Positions 11,511 to 23,488 of a stretch of DNA of 64,000 nucleotides are shown piece by piece. Where the stretch lies: the NCBI GenBank assembly GCA_951799445.1, contig OX637287.1, forward strand, positions 15,624,224 to 15,688,223, read 5' to 3'. How positions within the stretch are numbered: the first letter of the stretch is position 1; each line of letters opens with the position of its first letter. A program made the translations under genes and the position numbers. Source of the DNA: Pseudisothecium myosuroides (lineage: Eukaryota > Streptophyta > Bryopsida > Hypnales > Lembophyllaceae). The notes beneath the pieces are model-generated. The model was not told the origin of the DNA and did not search any database. It worked only from the letters and a program-made list of their open reading frames with translations.

Positions 11511-13255
11511 TCCATGGTAACAGGCACATAAATAATGAATGTTTACCTACATATGTTTGGTGCCTCGGGGGTCCTGAGGGTATGTGCTCGAATGCCTAAA
11601 TTCTGTGCATTTGGTTCATCAAAGGACTCTAATTAAGCAGATGAAGATATTATTGCCATATGTTATTGCCTTCCTCGGACGAATCTACCAGAGAGTGATA
11701 CAATTGCCCGTCAACCTTGGACTTGGCATTATGTGAACACATGCAAGAACACAAGCAGACGTGAAGCTAGAGCTCCTTCAAAGATCTGCTTTCTGTACAC
11801 TCCAGCTGCATCGCCAAATGTGAATCGCTTTGCAGAGGTTCCATGTGATACACAGCGGGAAATTTGACTTCAGAATATGAGACATTCATGTCTCGAGCTA
11901 CCTGAGAATGTCAATGAGTATCATGGGATGCAACGACATGAAACTCATTGAATATCTCCAGTAGCGGTTCACACACGAATGTCTCATTCTATTTCGAGCT
12001 TCGGTAGGTCCATTTCTTTCCATGAACTGTAGAATTCTGACCAATGTTTACATCTTCCTCTTGTTAGATCGGAAATGACAGTAAAAATGCGACCCCAGTA
12101 TCTAACAAAATGATTCACTTTTCGTCAAATTCTTTGCGTACTTAATAAAAAGCAATAAATAAATGGATTCTGCAACTTGAAACCCATGTGCCAATTACTA
12201 TGGAAAAACGAAGAAATGTACTTCAGACGTGAAAACATGGAATTCACGTACATTCACAGCTGTGAAGATGACGCTAAAGCTCTCCAAGATACAAAACAAA
12301 GGCGGTGGGAAAATTAAGGCCTGGAATAGCTGCTGGGGATTTGCTCCAAGAATTACCACTTGAGGGGCTTGTCACCACTTTGAGTCTCTGACCCTCTTCG
12401 CAGAGATCGACTATAACTTGTAATAACTTGTGAAACCTCAAGGAACAAACAAAAAAACACTTTTTCATCTAAATTGACATGCATAGCACAATCAATTACA
12501 GAATCCATTGCAATGTACAGCTGGACATTCAAAGCCTCTGAAAACAATATTCTGTAAAATTCTGCAGCTTGTCACACTATCATTGGCTATAATATGGCCT
12601 TCTCTTAAACGATATTTTGGAGTATTCTGCATATTTGTCACTTTTGACTGTAAGACACTTGTCACACACTCGGACATTCAGATTAAGGGGTTAATGAAAG
12701 TGTAGAACTCAAAAAGGTTAGTTTTATCCCTAGTTCGCTACAATTATAAAATCCATTATCTTCAGGGCGGCAACACCTACGCTTAGTCAGCAAGAATGCA
12801 TGGCCATGAATTCATGACTCCTGGCATTCATGCTACGCTACAGTTAACCCCTTTTCACACCTCCGAGACAAGACTTCTGTCACTGACTCAGATCAGAGAC
12901 ATTTTATCAACGACTGCAGTTCATGCGGAGATATTTTGTCCACAAGTAGTGAGTCATCAGAGATATTTCACCACGTCTTTCATTCAGAGATATTTGCCTC
13001 TGATAGATGTGAGGTGTAACCGCACCGGCAGGTATACCCCCCCTGGCCGGCAAAGAGAGACGACGTAGTCAATCTCCCAAATTTTCAAAGTTAGGCAAAT
13101 CTTGTCCTCATTTCTCAACCAATTTTTATGAGTGATATGTTTTTGGAAAGCTACTGAAAAACGCACTTCTTTTTATTTTGCACCTCCTAATTCAAAGTAA
13201 TGAGATTGCAGTAAGCAATTGAAAGTGTGCAACAAATATGCCAACTCAGCAATTA
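11511..13255. other. Mixed-composition intergenic DNA
   Basis: Short ORFs only. At 12930-12995 the phrase AGAGATATTT or GAGATATTT occurs three times at about 30-base spacing; no function is assigned. Confidence 0.35.
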
Positions 13256-13328
13256 CTCGCTCTGTTTCTGAATAATACCCCTTTGTTAACACAAAGGAAA
13301 CACGGGTATTAGGCAGAAACAGAGGTAG
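13256..13328. mobile_element. Short Stowaway-like MITE
   Basis: Ends CTCGCTCTGTTTCTGAATAA and, as reverse complement, CTACCTCTGTTTCTGCCTAA are flanked by TA at 13254-13255 and 13329-13330. Only 73 bp long and nearly all hairpin. CTCCCTCYGTTYC ends with TA duplication are typical of Stowaway (Tc1/mariner-derived) MITEs. Confidence 0.65.
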
Positions 13329-15231
13329 TACCTTTTCTGCAGTTTCTTGCTCGTTTCTGAGTCAAATCGTGCAAGTAATATCTTGTTAAAAAGCTTCGGA
13401 AATTGTGCTTCTAATGATCTGTTACACGCCTCCTAATTTGAAAAATTGAGATGACAACCACCAATTGAAATTTGCTGCCGTTTCAAGTGACGTGAGTAAG
13501 GTTTTTATGCCTCCTGTTTCAGTGCCACAATTACAAAGTAACCCTGTCTCGAAACGAATGTCGTGTGAAAGTGGCTGAAAGGGTGTGATTGTGGACAGTA
13601 AAAACAGAAATGCATTAGACTCGACATTGACACTTTGGTAAGTTAGTTTGGTGATTTCGAAGCGAGGTCTTGCATGACATGCAGCCGTTTGGCAGACGTG
13701 CTACTGACAGCACGATGAGTAACGTACGTCATCTCCCACTTGCAAGGACTAATTACATCGTTCTTGTCATGCAAAAGAGATATTATTGACAAATATCTCA
13801 ACTGGAAGGTCAGTCCTCAAAATGTCTCATCGACCTTCATACTGAAATGACGGTACAGAGGAAAATATCTGAAACGGTCAAATCTGAGTCACTAACAGAG
13901 GCGAGAACAGAGCCTACAGATGAAATATCATTATTGCATGTAAATATCTTTCAAATAATCGTACTGTGAGCAAAGAATCGTCAAACATCTAGAATTGCTA
14001 TGATGCAAAGGTGACCACCGAGTCTTCGTAAGTCATAACGCAACTCAAAATTCACAATCTAGTTGTCTGTACAGTCCATGAAGTTGTGTTATTCCATCTT
14101 GTGAAGCCATGAATATCCACTTCAAAATTTATATTTCGTGGCATGACGACGTTACCTAAATGTGGTTATGTCTCGGATCTCTTGGTCAGATATCAAATAT
14201 TCATTTTCGTACAATTAAAGATGTGAGCCCCAGAAGGTGCAGAGGCACTCACTGCGCCAAGACTTTTCCCATATCTGTTGTGCTGTCACCACCGTCAAAG
14301 CGCCGAGAAAAACACACGATTGCCTGGTGGAACAAATGCCTTAGAAACATCTTAGACTAATAGTCAACAGAATGAAGGGGAAATTCAGTGGCATTTCTCC
14401 TGAAATAATTTACAGTAGAACAAGTTTCGAGCTCTTGCCAAACAGTAATAAAGAACTGTGTATTACCGAAGGTATAAAGTAATGAATCTATACCATCAAT
14501 TTTATCTTGACTATAAGGTATGAGCACCTTTAATTGTCACTAATTACAATTGAGCATAGTTACTATTTTTAAACATATGTTATTTTTGTTTGATCTTATT
14601 AGCAACTGGAAGAGGATTCCACTGCACTTTAGCATGCTTATTTGAACAAGTTATGCATTTTCAAAGTATCGCCCTTAAATGTTCCAAAATCCAACATTGG
14701 ACTCATAGATTGCATTGTTTTGATTGTGTTCATCTCTTGTAATCAATATATCTAAGTTTTAGTGTGCCTTTTTGGTTCATACATAGGAGTCTATAATTTA
14801 AGATTCACTGTTCTGCGGCTGTTAACCATTAACCTTCATTACCTTAGAAGTGTATATGCATTGATCATCTGGTACTTCATACCGTGTGGTGCACATCGAT
14901 ACCTTTTCCGATACCTTAGCCTGATTGTAATAAAATTGGGTTGCTAATCCAAGCTATTAATGAGAGTTTGTAATTCGGAATCTTCTAGTGAATTCCTGCA
15001 TGTTGAAAGACTCTAGTAGAAAAACCACAGCCACTACTCGCTCAGCTGCAAGGGATAATTTATGCTTAAGTGAGCTGCCTCATGCATTCAAATGCTCTGT
15101 TCTTGTTTGAACGAAACATGAAAAATGAGACAGCAGCATGGAGCACGTCTCGTCGTCATTCATCAATTCTAGGGTTCGATCAAGCAAGTCCCTTGAAACA
15201 ATTAGTGATTCAAGATGGATACCATTAGTGA
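13329..15231. other. Intergenic DNA downstream of ABA4
   Basis: No gene is recognised. The part next to 15231 should contain the ABA4 3' untranslated region and polyadenylation site, but no clear signal could be picked. Confidence 0.35.
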
Positions 15232-17390
15232 TTATCTTCGGCTTAAAATTAATATGTTGCCCATTATCAGCAACACTAACTTTGTGAAATATGGAAGTGC
15301 TGGGCTAAGAAGGTGCACCTTGGTGACGAAGTGAGAAATGAGACCAACAGGGCACATCATGAGGCATAATACAAGAGAGTGGCGTGTCTCCACTTCGTGT
15401 TGCAGACCGTCCAGAAATACGCTTCTACATGACAACAGAAGTGTAATTCTGTAAGACAAGCCAGCTTCCAACTCCAACCACAAGGAGTTTAAAAAATAGC
15501 CAAAAGAGATTCTACCGTGATTGGTTTGAGTTGATACATCTACACTTACCGGCCACAGAAAAGGTCAACTGCCAGCAAGTGGATCCAAGCCGAGGCAACT
15601 GCAATAGTGCTTGAAAACATGCGTGTAATGCCTGGAAGCTGCTTCCCATATCAACCCAAACCCAAAGAAATTAACAAGCAGACTGATACCCTAAAACCCT
15701 AAACCCTAAAAACGACTTCATGTACACATACAAAAAGGCGTATACAAGTAAATCTTCTCAAAGATTTAGGCATCAGATCTTAATGCCAATGCACAAGAAA
15801 GCATAAAAACGACTTGCCTCGGGCAGTAAGTACTTGCTCGCAAACATGCAACCTGCAGTCTCCGGAGTCCATGAAAGTGCAAGAAGGTAGATATACATCG
15901 CGCTCATCACAATAAATGGCAGATCACTTTCCACAATCTTCTTCGTCTGTTGAGTTTTAAAAAAGTGTAGAAAAGTAAGGTAAGTAACCGATGGGCAGCA
16001 GCAACTAGTGCAACCCCCCTTTGAATTAACATTACAAAAACACAACACTGGATGTCGTTTGATAGTGCCGGGAGATGGAAACAACATCCCAGTGTTGAGT
16101 TTTCGAAGTTGCTTTTTCAACATGTTTCAACAGGAGGTTGCCCAAGTGGCAACAATTAATATGAACCTACCAATTCATAAAGTTATTACCAACGCATGGT
16201 CATATTCGTTACATTGGGCGGAATTAAACCCTAAACCCCAATCTATCATGGTAAAGTCAAACAACTAGGAACTGGCGCAGATTTGAGTCGCCCAACTAAA
16301 ACTGGAGCAGTTTTCACCCAACTGAAACCTTAATTTCATACTTGCCATAGTTTCAAAAACGCGAAATACTGAAAACACCACATATTTGGCACTCTAAAAC
16401 TTACGAATACAATGAATATGATCATTCAGGCTAAAACCTTTGGAGCTCTGAAATTGAAACGAACACAAGGTTAATGCTCAAAGCAAAGAGGACGTACCCA
16501 TTTCCACTTTGGGGCAAATACCATGGCAGTATAGACGGGGAGAACAAACACCGTTCCGAGTGTGAAAATTGCACTTGCTATGTGAACACTGCTGGCCGCA
16601 GCTTGCACAGGCACTGAATATCATCACAGGCAAGTCTTGAGATGGCAACTCCAGTGAGAGTTTCGATAAAAATCCGATACATTAATTCACGAGAGAATGT
16701 TTACAGTATGCGAGGCAAATGTGCATGTCCGAAACTCCCCATCCAGTCCTTGAATTAGCTGAAATGGTGAGTGTAAAGAAAGCAGGAAATAATCTTCATG
16801 TAACCCTAATTTCTGACGAGCTTGGCAATCCATATATCTGAGATCGTATAATCCAAGAAAAAATGCAGCGCGATACTTACGTGAACAAACTACGTGCTTC
16901 AGAGGGAGTTTCTCTCCAAGCAACAATGGAAACACCATCTCTGGTTTTAGCAATAGAGGTGCTCGCAGCCCTCCCCGTTCCCATATCCTCACACCAGGTA
17001 ACCGCGTTGCAGCAATTGATCGAGGAACATTTCCAATTCTATTGCTTGCCCACTGAGAATTCGCACTTGTATAGTATTTCGAGATCTACAGGTATTACAT
17101 AAAATTGGCACTTCAGTTGTCTGAAATGACCTCCACGGCAACGTTATTGTCAACCATTTTAAAAATTGACACGCCATGGACTGAATTTCACTCCCTAAAT
17201 CGTAGACCTGCCACTTTCAAGACATGTTTGAACATGTGCGTAGCAATGTTTCAATATTAATTTTACAGAAAATGAAAGGTCCTTGCTTCAGAGATGCGGA
17301 AATTAAAGATTGAAATCAAGAAACAAGAAGGCGCACCTGCAGAGGCTGACAAGCGACAAACCGCATCGTAGCGCATGACGAATGTGCCAT
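15232..17390 (-). CDS. ABA4: ABA4-like neoxanthin synthase family protein (DUF4281), six exons
   Basis: Exons in coding order: 17390-17337, 17052-16881, 16613-16498, 15946-15818, 15638-15550, 15424-15232. They join in phase to 250 residues. Exons 1-2 encode a basic N-terminus that I read as a plastid transit peptide. Exon 3 holds the first membrane helix ([18 protein letters not shown]), exon 4 the second and the motif [19 protein letters not shown], exon 5 [13 protein letters not shown], and exon 6 [16 protein letters not shown] then SHFVTK. These match the four-helix ABA4 family. In Arabidopsis, ABA4 is needed to make neoxanthin from violaxanthin in plastid envelopes, upstream of abscisic acid. 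The start is the first ATG after an in-frame stop. The intron after exon 4 has a GC donor (GAG|gcaagt). The C-terminal tail after SHFVTK could instead be intron, since AAG|gtgcac follows; the family usually ends soon after. Family assignment is firm, exact ends less so. Confidence 0.88.
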
Positions 17391-17930
17391 AGCTGCAATC
17401 CGCAAAAGAAATCACTGGCTGAAGGCATCCAAATGGGACTATCCATCTGAGATTAGAGTTGCAATTACAGCATTTAACGACGAGAACAAAGGATGATAAC
17501 AACAACAAAAAGAACGCACTAGCGTTACTGAAGTTTCCATGCCAATCCATCCCGCAACCATCATCTGGCAACTCCAGCAATTTAGTAACAAAAGAGAGAT
17601 GTGAGCAAGAGGACGACGATGATCAGAAACAAACGAGTACCCTTCCTTGCTAACGCAAAATCCTCCGATCCGATACTGGAAGAAGAATCGATCTCGCAAT
17701 GCACTGCGAGCTGAGCTGAAGATAACAATTGCGGTCGATACCTCCAGTAACAATTTCCACGAGCTAGGAGAACCCGCGCGCACAGGAAATTGCACAAATG
17801 TCCTTTTCTATGGAAATTGGGCCAAAGTCCTTCTGTGTCCAAATTCCATTCCTAGTGTGTCCGATCCTATTCTGTCATTAGCTAAGGAATTCTTTAATTT
17901 TAGATGGACATCTTGAAATATATACTGTAT
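17391..17930 (-). promoter_or_regulatory. Putative ABA4 leader and core promoter
   Basis: On the minus strand a TATA-like 'gtatatat' lies at 17925-17918, about 530 bases before the ABA4 start codon. If used, the leader would span roughly 17890-17391 and contain upstream ORFs up to 118 codons (17795-17439), or be shortened by an unseen intron. No experimental start is implied. Confidence 0.3.
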
Positions 17931-18299
17931 CTCCTGTGCGGCCGCCCTGGAATTAATTTTGACCCACTCGATCGATCAGCACCACAGCCAGGTAGCGCGG
18001 CGCTGAATGGAAGCCAATTGCAATTCCCACGCCACCCCTGAGCCATGGCAACCATCGGATCGATCGACATGAGAAACTAGCTCCGTTCCACACGGCACAG
18101 CAAGCGACGAGCGTGCAGTGTGCGTAAGTCCGTGATCGATCGAATGCTGCAATTACACTCCAGCTCCTATCCCCACCATACGTCAGCCTTGGACCCTTTG
18201 ATCGATTTGATGTGGCGTGGGAAACTTGGATCTGTAATGGTAGCGTGTCGCGATCGATCTGTAGCAAGCTTACGTAAAGGTGGTGACTTTCACTCTGCT

Positions 18300-18797
18300 G
18301 TTTAGGACGACGACTGGGTAGTCGAGGGCTTTGGGTGCGGACTGGAGACGTCTCGGAGAGAAGACTTATAAGGTAGGAGGCTCAGAAATGGAGCATCTAA
18401 GGGCTGGTCCGCCTTTTTCATGTATTTCCTTGGACAGGAATATTTTTAGCTCATTTTTCAGACATAGAGAAATTGATGAGGAATCTAACCCAAGTGGTTT
18501 CGTATTTTTCCGCGCAATTTTGAATTACTTATGAATTTTCAAATGAGTTGGGTCATAGGTCCCTATATGTGACCCTAGGTCTTTCATAAACGGTTCACTT
18601 GCAATTCTAAATGAAAATGGGGAAAGCTAAGAGAATGATTGGCTCTTGCAATTAATAATACTTTTTTCCTTGATTCATTCATTGACTATACTAGTCAATT
18701 TCAAAACCAACTCAAATCCATTTCACAGCCATTTATAGGGCCCATTCTTAATGCCCGCTCTGTTTTACAGCCTCCAACCTTAATAGGTGAAAAAAAT
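18300..18797. other. Intergenic DNA
   Basis: Short chance ORFs only; nothing recognised. Confidence 0.4.
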
Positions 18798-18799
18798 TA

Positions 18800-19334
18800 C
18801 TCCCTCTATCCCAAAATGATCTTCTTGTTGGCCTTTGTGACATTGCAAATTGGTTAGATTTTGATTTTGATTGCTATTTGAAACCAACAAAACAACTCTA
18901 AGTAGTAGTTCCCTCTTCATCCATGCAATCATCAATTAAAAAACAAATGAAATGACAAAAAGGTCAATCTACATTGATCGTTTTTAATTTTTGCATTTCC
19001 TTGAATATTGCCTAATTAAAAGAGATGGAGCTCTTGGGGGCAAAACAAAGGTCCACACATGGTCTTGGGCCCATATTAACTACCCACAAAATGATGACCT
19101 CATACAGAACAATTAACTGAATTAAGTGCCCACTTGTGTTCCTTGAAAATGTCCCCCAAATCCCACTTTTCATTTACTCCAAAATTTCACTTTGAAAAGG
19201 AGTCCAATACCTAAAATTTCAAATGAGAGGAGTGCACCAAACTCTACTTACAATGCAAAACGGGTTTTAAAATGTTATTTTAAACCTAAATTTGGAACAT
19301 CTTGTCCAACAAGATCATTTTGGGACAAACGAAG
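18800..19334. mobile_element. Stowaway-like element, 535 bp
   Basis: Left end CTCCCTCTATCCCAAAATGA and reverse-complemented right end CTTCGTTTGTCCCAAAATGA continue together through TCTT, then differ by one base before GTTGG. TA lies at 18798-18799 and 19335-19336. The core is non-coding. TA duplication plus CTCCCTC ends points to the Tc1/mariner superfamily. Confidence 0.7.
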
Positions 19335-19422
19335 TATTATTTTAGGACAATTGTTTAAAAAAAAAATTGAACAAATCACAATATTATGAAATTCAAAGTA
19401 TTATGTGCAAAAGAAACCATTT

Positions 19423-19424
<2 letters not shown>

Positions 19425-19460
<36 letters not shown>
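19425..19460. repeat. (AT)n microsatellite
   Basis: An uninterrupted AT dinucleotide run of about 36 bases. Confidence 0.95.
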
Positions 19461-19464
<4 letters not shown>

Positions 19465-19624
19465 CTACATTAGAATAAAATAACATATTTTAAACCAGAA
19501 TAAGAAACAAAATTCAAATAAGAATAAACAACTTGTGATTAAATTCTTTTGAAGAAAACACACATGATTAATCCTTCAAGGACAATAAGCTCTCGTGGAG
19601 CTTTTTGAAGGCTCAGGTAGGTTT

Positions 19625-19925
19625 ATGGCCAATTTCATTAAAATGGCAATATTCCTTGACTTTTGGCACTTCCATAGTTCAGAATAGTCGATCTGAAATC
19701 TACATTTGTCCTACATTTTTGAAATCTACATCTATCTTAAATATCTAAAATCTATATCAATCCTAGATTTTGTAAAACAGTCAATCTGGAATCTATATAC
19801 GTTCGAGATGTGTGAAATCTACAACAGTCTTAGATGCTTGAAATCTATACTTATTCTAGATGTTCAGAGCGGGTGGTCTGAAAAAATGGCATAGGGAATA
19901 TTGTCATTTTAATGAAATTGGCCAT
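19625..19925. mobile_element. Family C MITE with an internal minisatellite
   Basis: The ends ATGGCCAATTTCATTAAAAT (left) and the same on the reverse complement of the right end match over 31 bp with one difference. The core (about 19690-19870) is a diverged tandem array, unit about 35 bases, of the form 'tGAAATCTAYAYCnnTCYTAGAT'. Other family C copies hold only one or two units of this phrase, so the array has probably expanded within this copy. Confidence 0.75.
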
Positions 19926-20931
19926 GTTCATATAAAGCCACTTTTGAAAGGATGAAAGTAAAAATTTTACCAAAGATTCAGGCTTGTATTAGTTTTGTGA
20001 ATTTTTATTTTTATTTTCAATCAAATGTTAGGATCAAAAGTTATAGGACTCGAAAGTTTAGAGGTAGCTTGGGTAGCATGCTAATAGAGAAGGTAAGCAG
20101 TCAGTCAAGTAGTCAAGCAAGCCTTGAATTTTTTTCCCATTAACTTTGAACATTTGTATCTCACAATCTATTAGGCCAAATGGGATAAGATTTTTACACA
20201 CATTTTCATAGTAGTATAGAAAATGATTATATGGTTGAAAATGACTTTTTTTTTAAATTTTCAATAAATGCACAAAAATGGCAATTATAGAATAATTTTA
20301 GAACCATTTGCTCAAATTATCATAGTCATTAGAGAAAAAACAAGGCTTCCGAAGGGCGGCTCCACAACTCTTCAAGGACCCCACTGATCATGTTATTTTT
20401 TTGCTTAAGCATTAGTTTTTTTCCTATAGCCGCTCACCTTATGTCGCGATGTCAGATGCTCGGCAGTGGCTCAAAATCCAAGTAGAAGTGTTAAAAAATC
20501 AAGGTTAAGGTATTCTAATGCACTTTAACCTTAATTATTTGCAAAAAAAATGTCCAAAAATAATCCAGTGACCATCTACCACTAAAATTTTTTTTGATGG
20601 CAATATGAAAGATTTACGTCATTAACATTTGGTAAGGATGAAGGATGAATGGTTGCTTTTATAGAGAAATCGATTGTCTATCATGAATCCATGAAGACTA
20701 TGGGATAGTTTGAAGATAGTTTGAAGATAGTTCACTCATCGACAAATGAGTGAAGATACATATTCTACATGGATTGTTAACACTACCACTACTTCACTTT
20801 CATAATGAGTTCTTCTTTTCATTTTCTAACTCACAAAATTAAAGTGGCAACTAGCTTCAATAGCCACTTTATTTGGCTTAATTGAAACAAATTAGGTCCA
20901 ATGAAATCCGATGAAGCCAAATTAAGTAGCT
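19926..20931. other. AT-rich intergenic DNA
   Basis: No gene or repeat end recognised. Confidence 0.4.
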
Positions 20932-21661
20932 GGGTGATTGCACAAAATACCTGCCGATTTTGTTGCGTTTTGAACAGTATTCATGATTTTTTTCTAGAGT
21001 ACTTTAAAAATAAAAAAATAATTTCTAAGAAATTTTTAAAATATGACTAATATATACACCTTTAAGATGAAGGTAACCACCAAAGGAAATGGATAGAAAA
21101 ATCTCTAAGTAGGTGAACTAGAAAAGTGCCAAATCTCAAGAAAATAGATACTTTGATGTTTTAATTAGTTAAAAATAGGAAATAGAATTAGATAAATAAA
21201 ATAAAAATTGTTCATTTGTAAAAACTCTATGGAGATGGTCATTCACCAAAAAAAATACCAAAATAATGTTTTATGTGTTTCAAAATGCAAGCAGAAAGAA
21301 GCTCACTTTGCGGACTTCCACACGACATGCAATTAAATATTTTTAGAATTCTTGTGGATAATAGCTATAAGTCTATTAGAAGACCATCCCCTCCAAATTT
21401 CAGATTAAAGTTCATTTTTTGGGTACTAAATGGTACTAAAAACCTCCAAATTGATAAGTGTGACATATTATTGGGACCTATTTTTAAATAATAATTTTTT
21501 TTAAGAAATTCCAAAAGATTATACTAGGTGTGTAATAGTCATCAGTATCTTGTCTGTAAATTTTGAATCATTTGGAGCGAGATCGCAAAAGTTATAGCCA
21601 AAAAACTAATCAACATGCATCGTGTGATTGAAAATAGTACAAGTGTTTCGTGCAATGACAC
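20932..21661. mobile_element. Family A element, copy 1
   Basis: It starts GGGTGATTGCACAAAATACC and ends with the inverted motif ...GTGTTTCGTGCAATGACAC. It is alike along its whole length to 27772-28499, including the subterminal 'tgccgattttgttgc' and the inner 'aagaagcKcactttgYggacttccacac'. About 730 bp, non-coding. TTAAGTA occurs directly outside both ends (20922-20928, 21662-21668), but other copies do not support a 7-bp duplication. Confidence 0.7.
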
Positions 21662-21689
21662 TTAAGTAAATGAGTTTCTATCTCATTGT

Positions 21690-22120
21690 ATATTTAAACT
21701 TGTCCATATATTCTTACCTTCAAATTCTAATGAACATTCATTTCTAGGAAATTATTGAAGTTTTCAAAGTATCCAAATAGAATAAATGCCTTGGAATCTC
21801 GTAGGGATCGGGATGCCAAATATACATTGAGTCAAATTGAAACAAGTGTAAAGTCTGGCAATAGGGGGGTCCTCTAAAGTATAGTAAAGAATGGACTAAG
21901 TGTCATTCCAAATCTCTTGAGTTTGCAAGCAAGAGAAAAATTTGTGAAAAAGAATTTCTTCACAGCCTGAGGAGCAACAGTTAGAATTGATATCAATATC
22001 CGGGGCAATATGTACTCTCCATGAATGGACCGCTACAGCATTATGCCACACTGACCACATGAAGGCCGCGTCTTTCTGAGCTCTAGTCTTATGCCAAACC
22101 TCCTAGTCCTTCTTAGAGGA
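21690..22120 (-). pseudogene. LINE reverse transcriptase C-terminal (zf-RVT) fragment, inverted part
   Basis: Minus-strand reading gives ...MWSVWHNAVAVHSWRVHIAP, then a C-C-H-C cluster (CCSSGCEEILFHKFFSC), then QTQEIW, one stop, and in the same frame CIFGIPIPTRFQGIYSIW. This is the zinc-binding region that follows reverse transcriptase in plant LINEs (zf-RVT family). At least two stops break it. It is in opposite orientation to the adjoining LINE tail at 22121-22521. Confidence 0.7.
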
Positions 22121-22521
22121 TCTTCTCTATGATTGATGTGGATCTCTAGAAATAATAGAGTTTTCACCCAGTCTAGATGGACCCTAGAATTTGTCCAAAA
22201 TGCCTTATGGAATGCATTACTTGATTTTAGGTGGGCGGTGCAACTTAAAGCCCAGCTCGGGGCTCACCAACAATCTACTGAGGCTACTAGAATTTGGTCT
22301 AAGTTTGACCTCATTTAGATTCATTCTCCATCTCTAGCGCATAGGTCTGGCTCTAACATTATTTGGAGCAAAAAGGGTCCTCCTCCTTGCTTGTTTTAGT
22401 AGTTTCTTGTCTCCTTGGTTCCTGCTCGGTCCGTCTTCATTGTCCAGCCTTGCGGCTTGGTTGTTTTTGGTTCATTTTTTTTAATGCAACGGTTCTTCTA
22501 TTTATTAAAAAATAAATAAAA
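22121..22521 (+). pseudogene. LINE C-terminal end, 3' UTR and A-rich tail
   Basis: The plus-strand reading MWISRNNRVFTQSRWTLEF, followed by NALWNALLDFRW, is the segment that directly follows the zf-RVT region in plant LINE ORF2 proteins. It is followed by a 3' UTR with a short hairpin (CCAGCCTTGCGGCTTGG) and an A-rich tail at 22505-22521. One stop interrupts the reading after KFDLI. The matching upstream protein segment lies next to it but inverted. Confidence 0.65.
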
Positions 22522-23488
22522 ATTCAAGTATTTAGAATATAAATTTAGAAATCTTCATTTTATTTGTTCTAGTCAAAGGCAAAAGAACATATTGAATGTC
22601 AAAATTAAGAACAAAAAACAAACTATAATCAAAATATTATTTCCAAGAATCCAAGGGCGTACCGTACCCGGACATTCAACATTCTATACCAAATCATTAA
22701 TTGAAGTTGATAAATTTGATCAATAGATGCCTAAAAAAAGAATAATTTATTTTTTCATAATCAACAAAAAATACTATTCCTAAGATTCTAATATTTATTT
22801 TTTAGAAATATTTTTTGCCAACCCTGACTACTAGAAAGTGGGAACAATATTATAAATGAAGTAAAAGTTTGGCAAAAACAAATTCTAAAATAATTTTATG
22901 ATATTGTAACTATATCTTTGTTTGCTATCAAAAAGTCAACTAGAAAATTTGCTAAATGAATTTAGCATAAGGATTTTTAGAATTTCAAGATTAAATTGAA
23001 AAAAGAATACCGCATTTAATAGTTAGAAGCGGCAAAAAATATTTTAAAGATAGATATCTAAATTTTGAGGATACAATTTTTTTTTTTTTTAATTTCTATG
23101 AAGAGAAAAGAAAATCTTAAAGTTTACTTTTAGGCTTCTATTGAATTAATTTTTTTCCCTTTAATTAATTATATGGCAAAGAATGTTGAACTTGACCACT
23201 AAGTATGGTAGAAAACTAATTCAATACAAAATTTTGAAGAACATTTGGTGATATTGCCCTTCTTTAGTAATTTAGCTAATAAATTCTTGAAATGGATTGA
23301 AATTTTGGATTAGTAAATTTGTAAATGACATTCCATCCACACTTATTCATTTAAATTTAAGTGTAAGTAGCATCATTACTCTGCTAGAGATTGCAATTTG
23401 TGTTGAGCAAAAAGCTAAAAGAAAATGCATTGGTATCCATAGAATTTGGGAGCATGATTCTTAAATTTGTCTTATGGTGTAGTCGAGG
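22522..23488. other. Very AT-rich intergenic DNA
   Basis: Nothing recognised. Confidence 0.4.

Noticed and set aside
15691..15713. CCCTAAA-type telomere-like repeats
   Set aside because: Only two or three units within an ABA4 intron; too short for an interstitial telomere array. A similar short match occurs at 16227.
20922..21668. 7-bp TTAAGTA target duplication for family A
   Set aside because: Fits this copy only; the best-preserved copy (39714-41396) shows AACT and copy 2 shows CTCTTA/CTCTCA.
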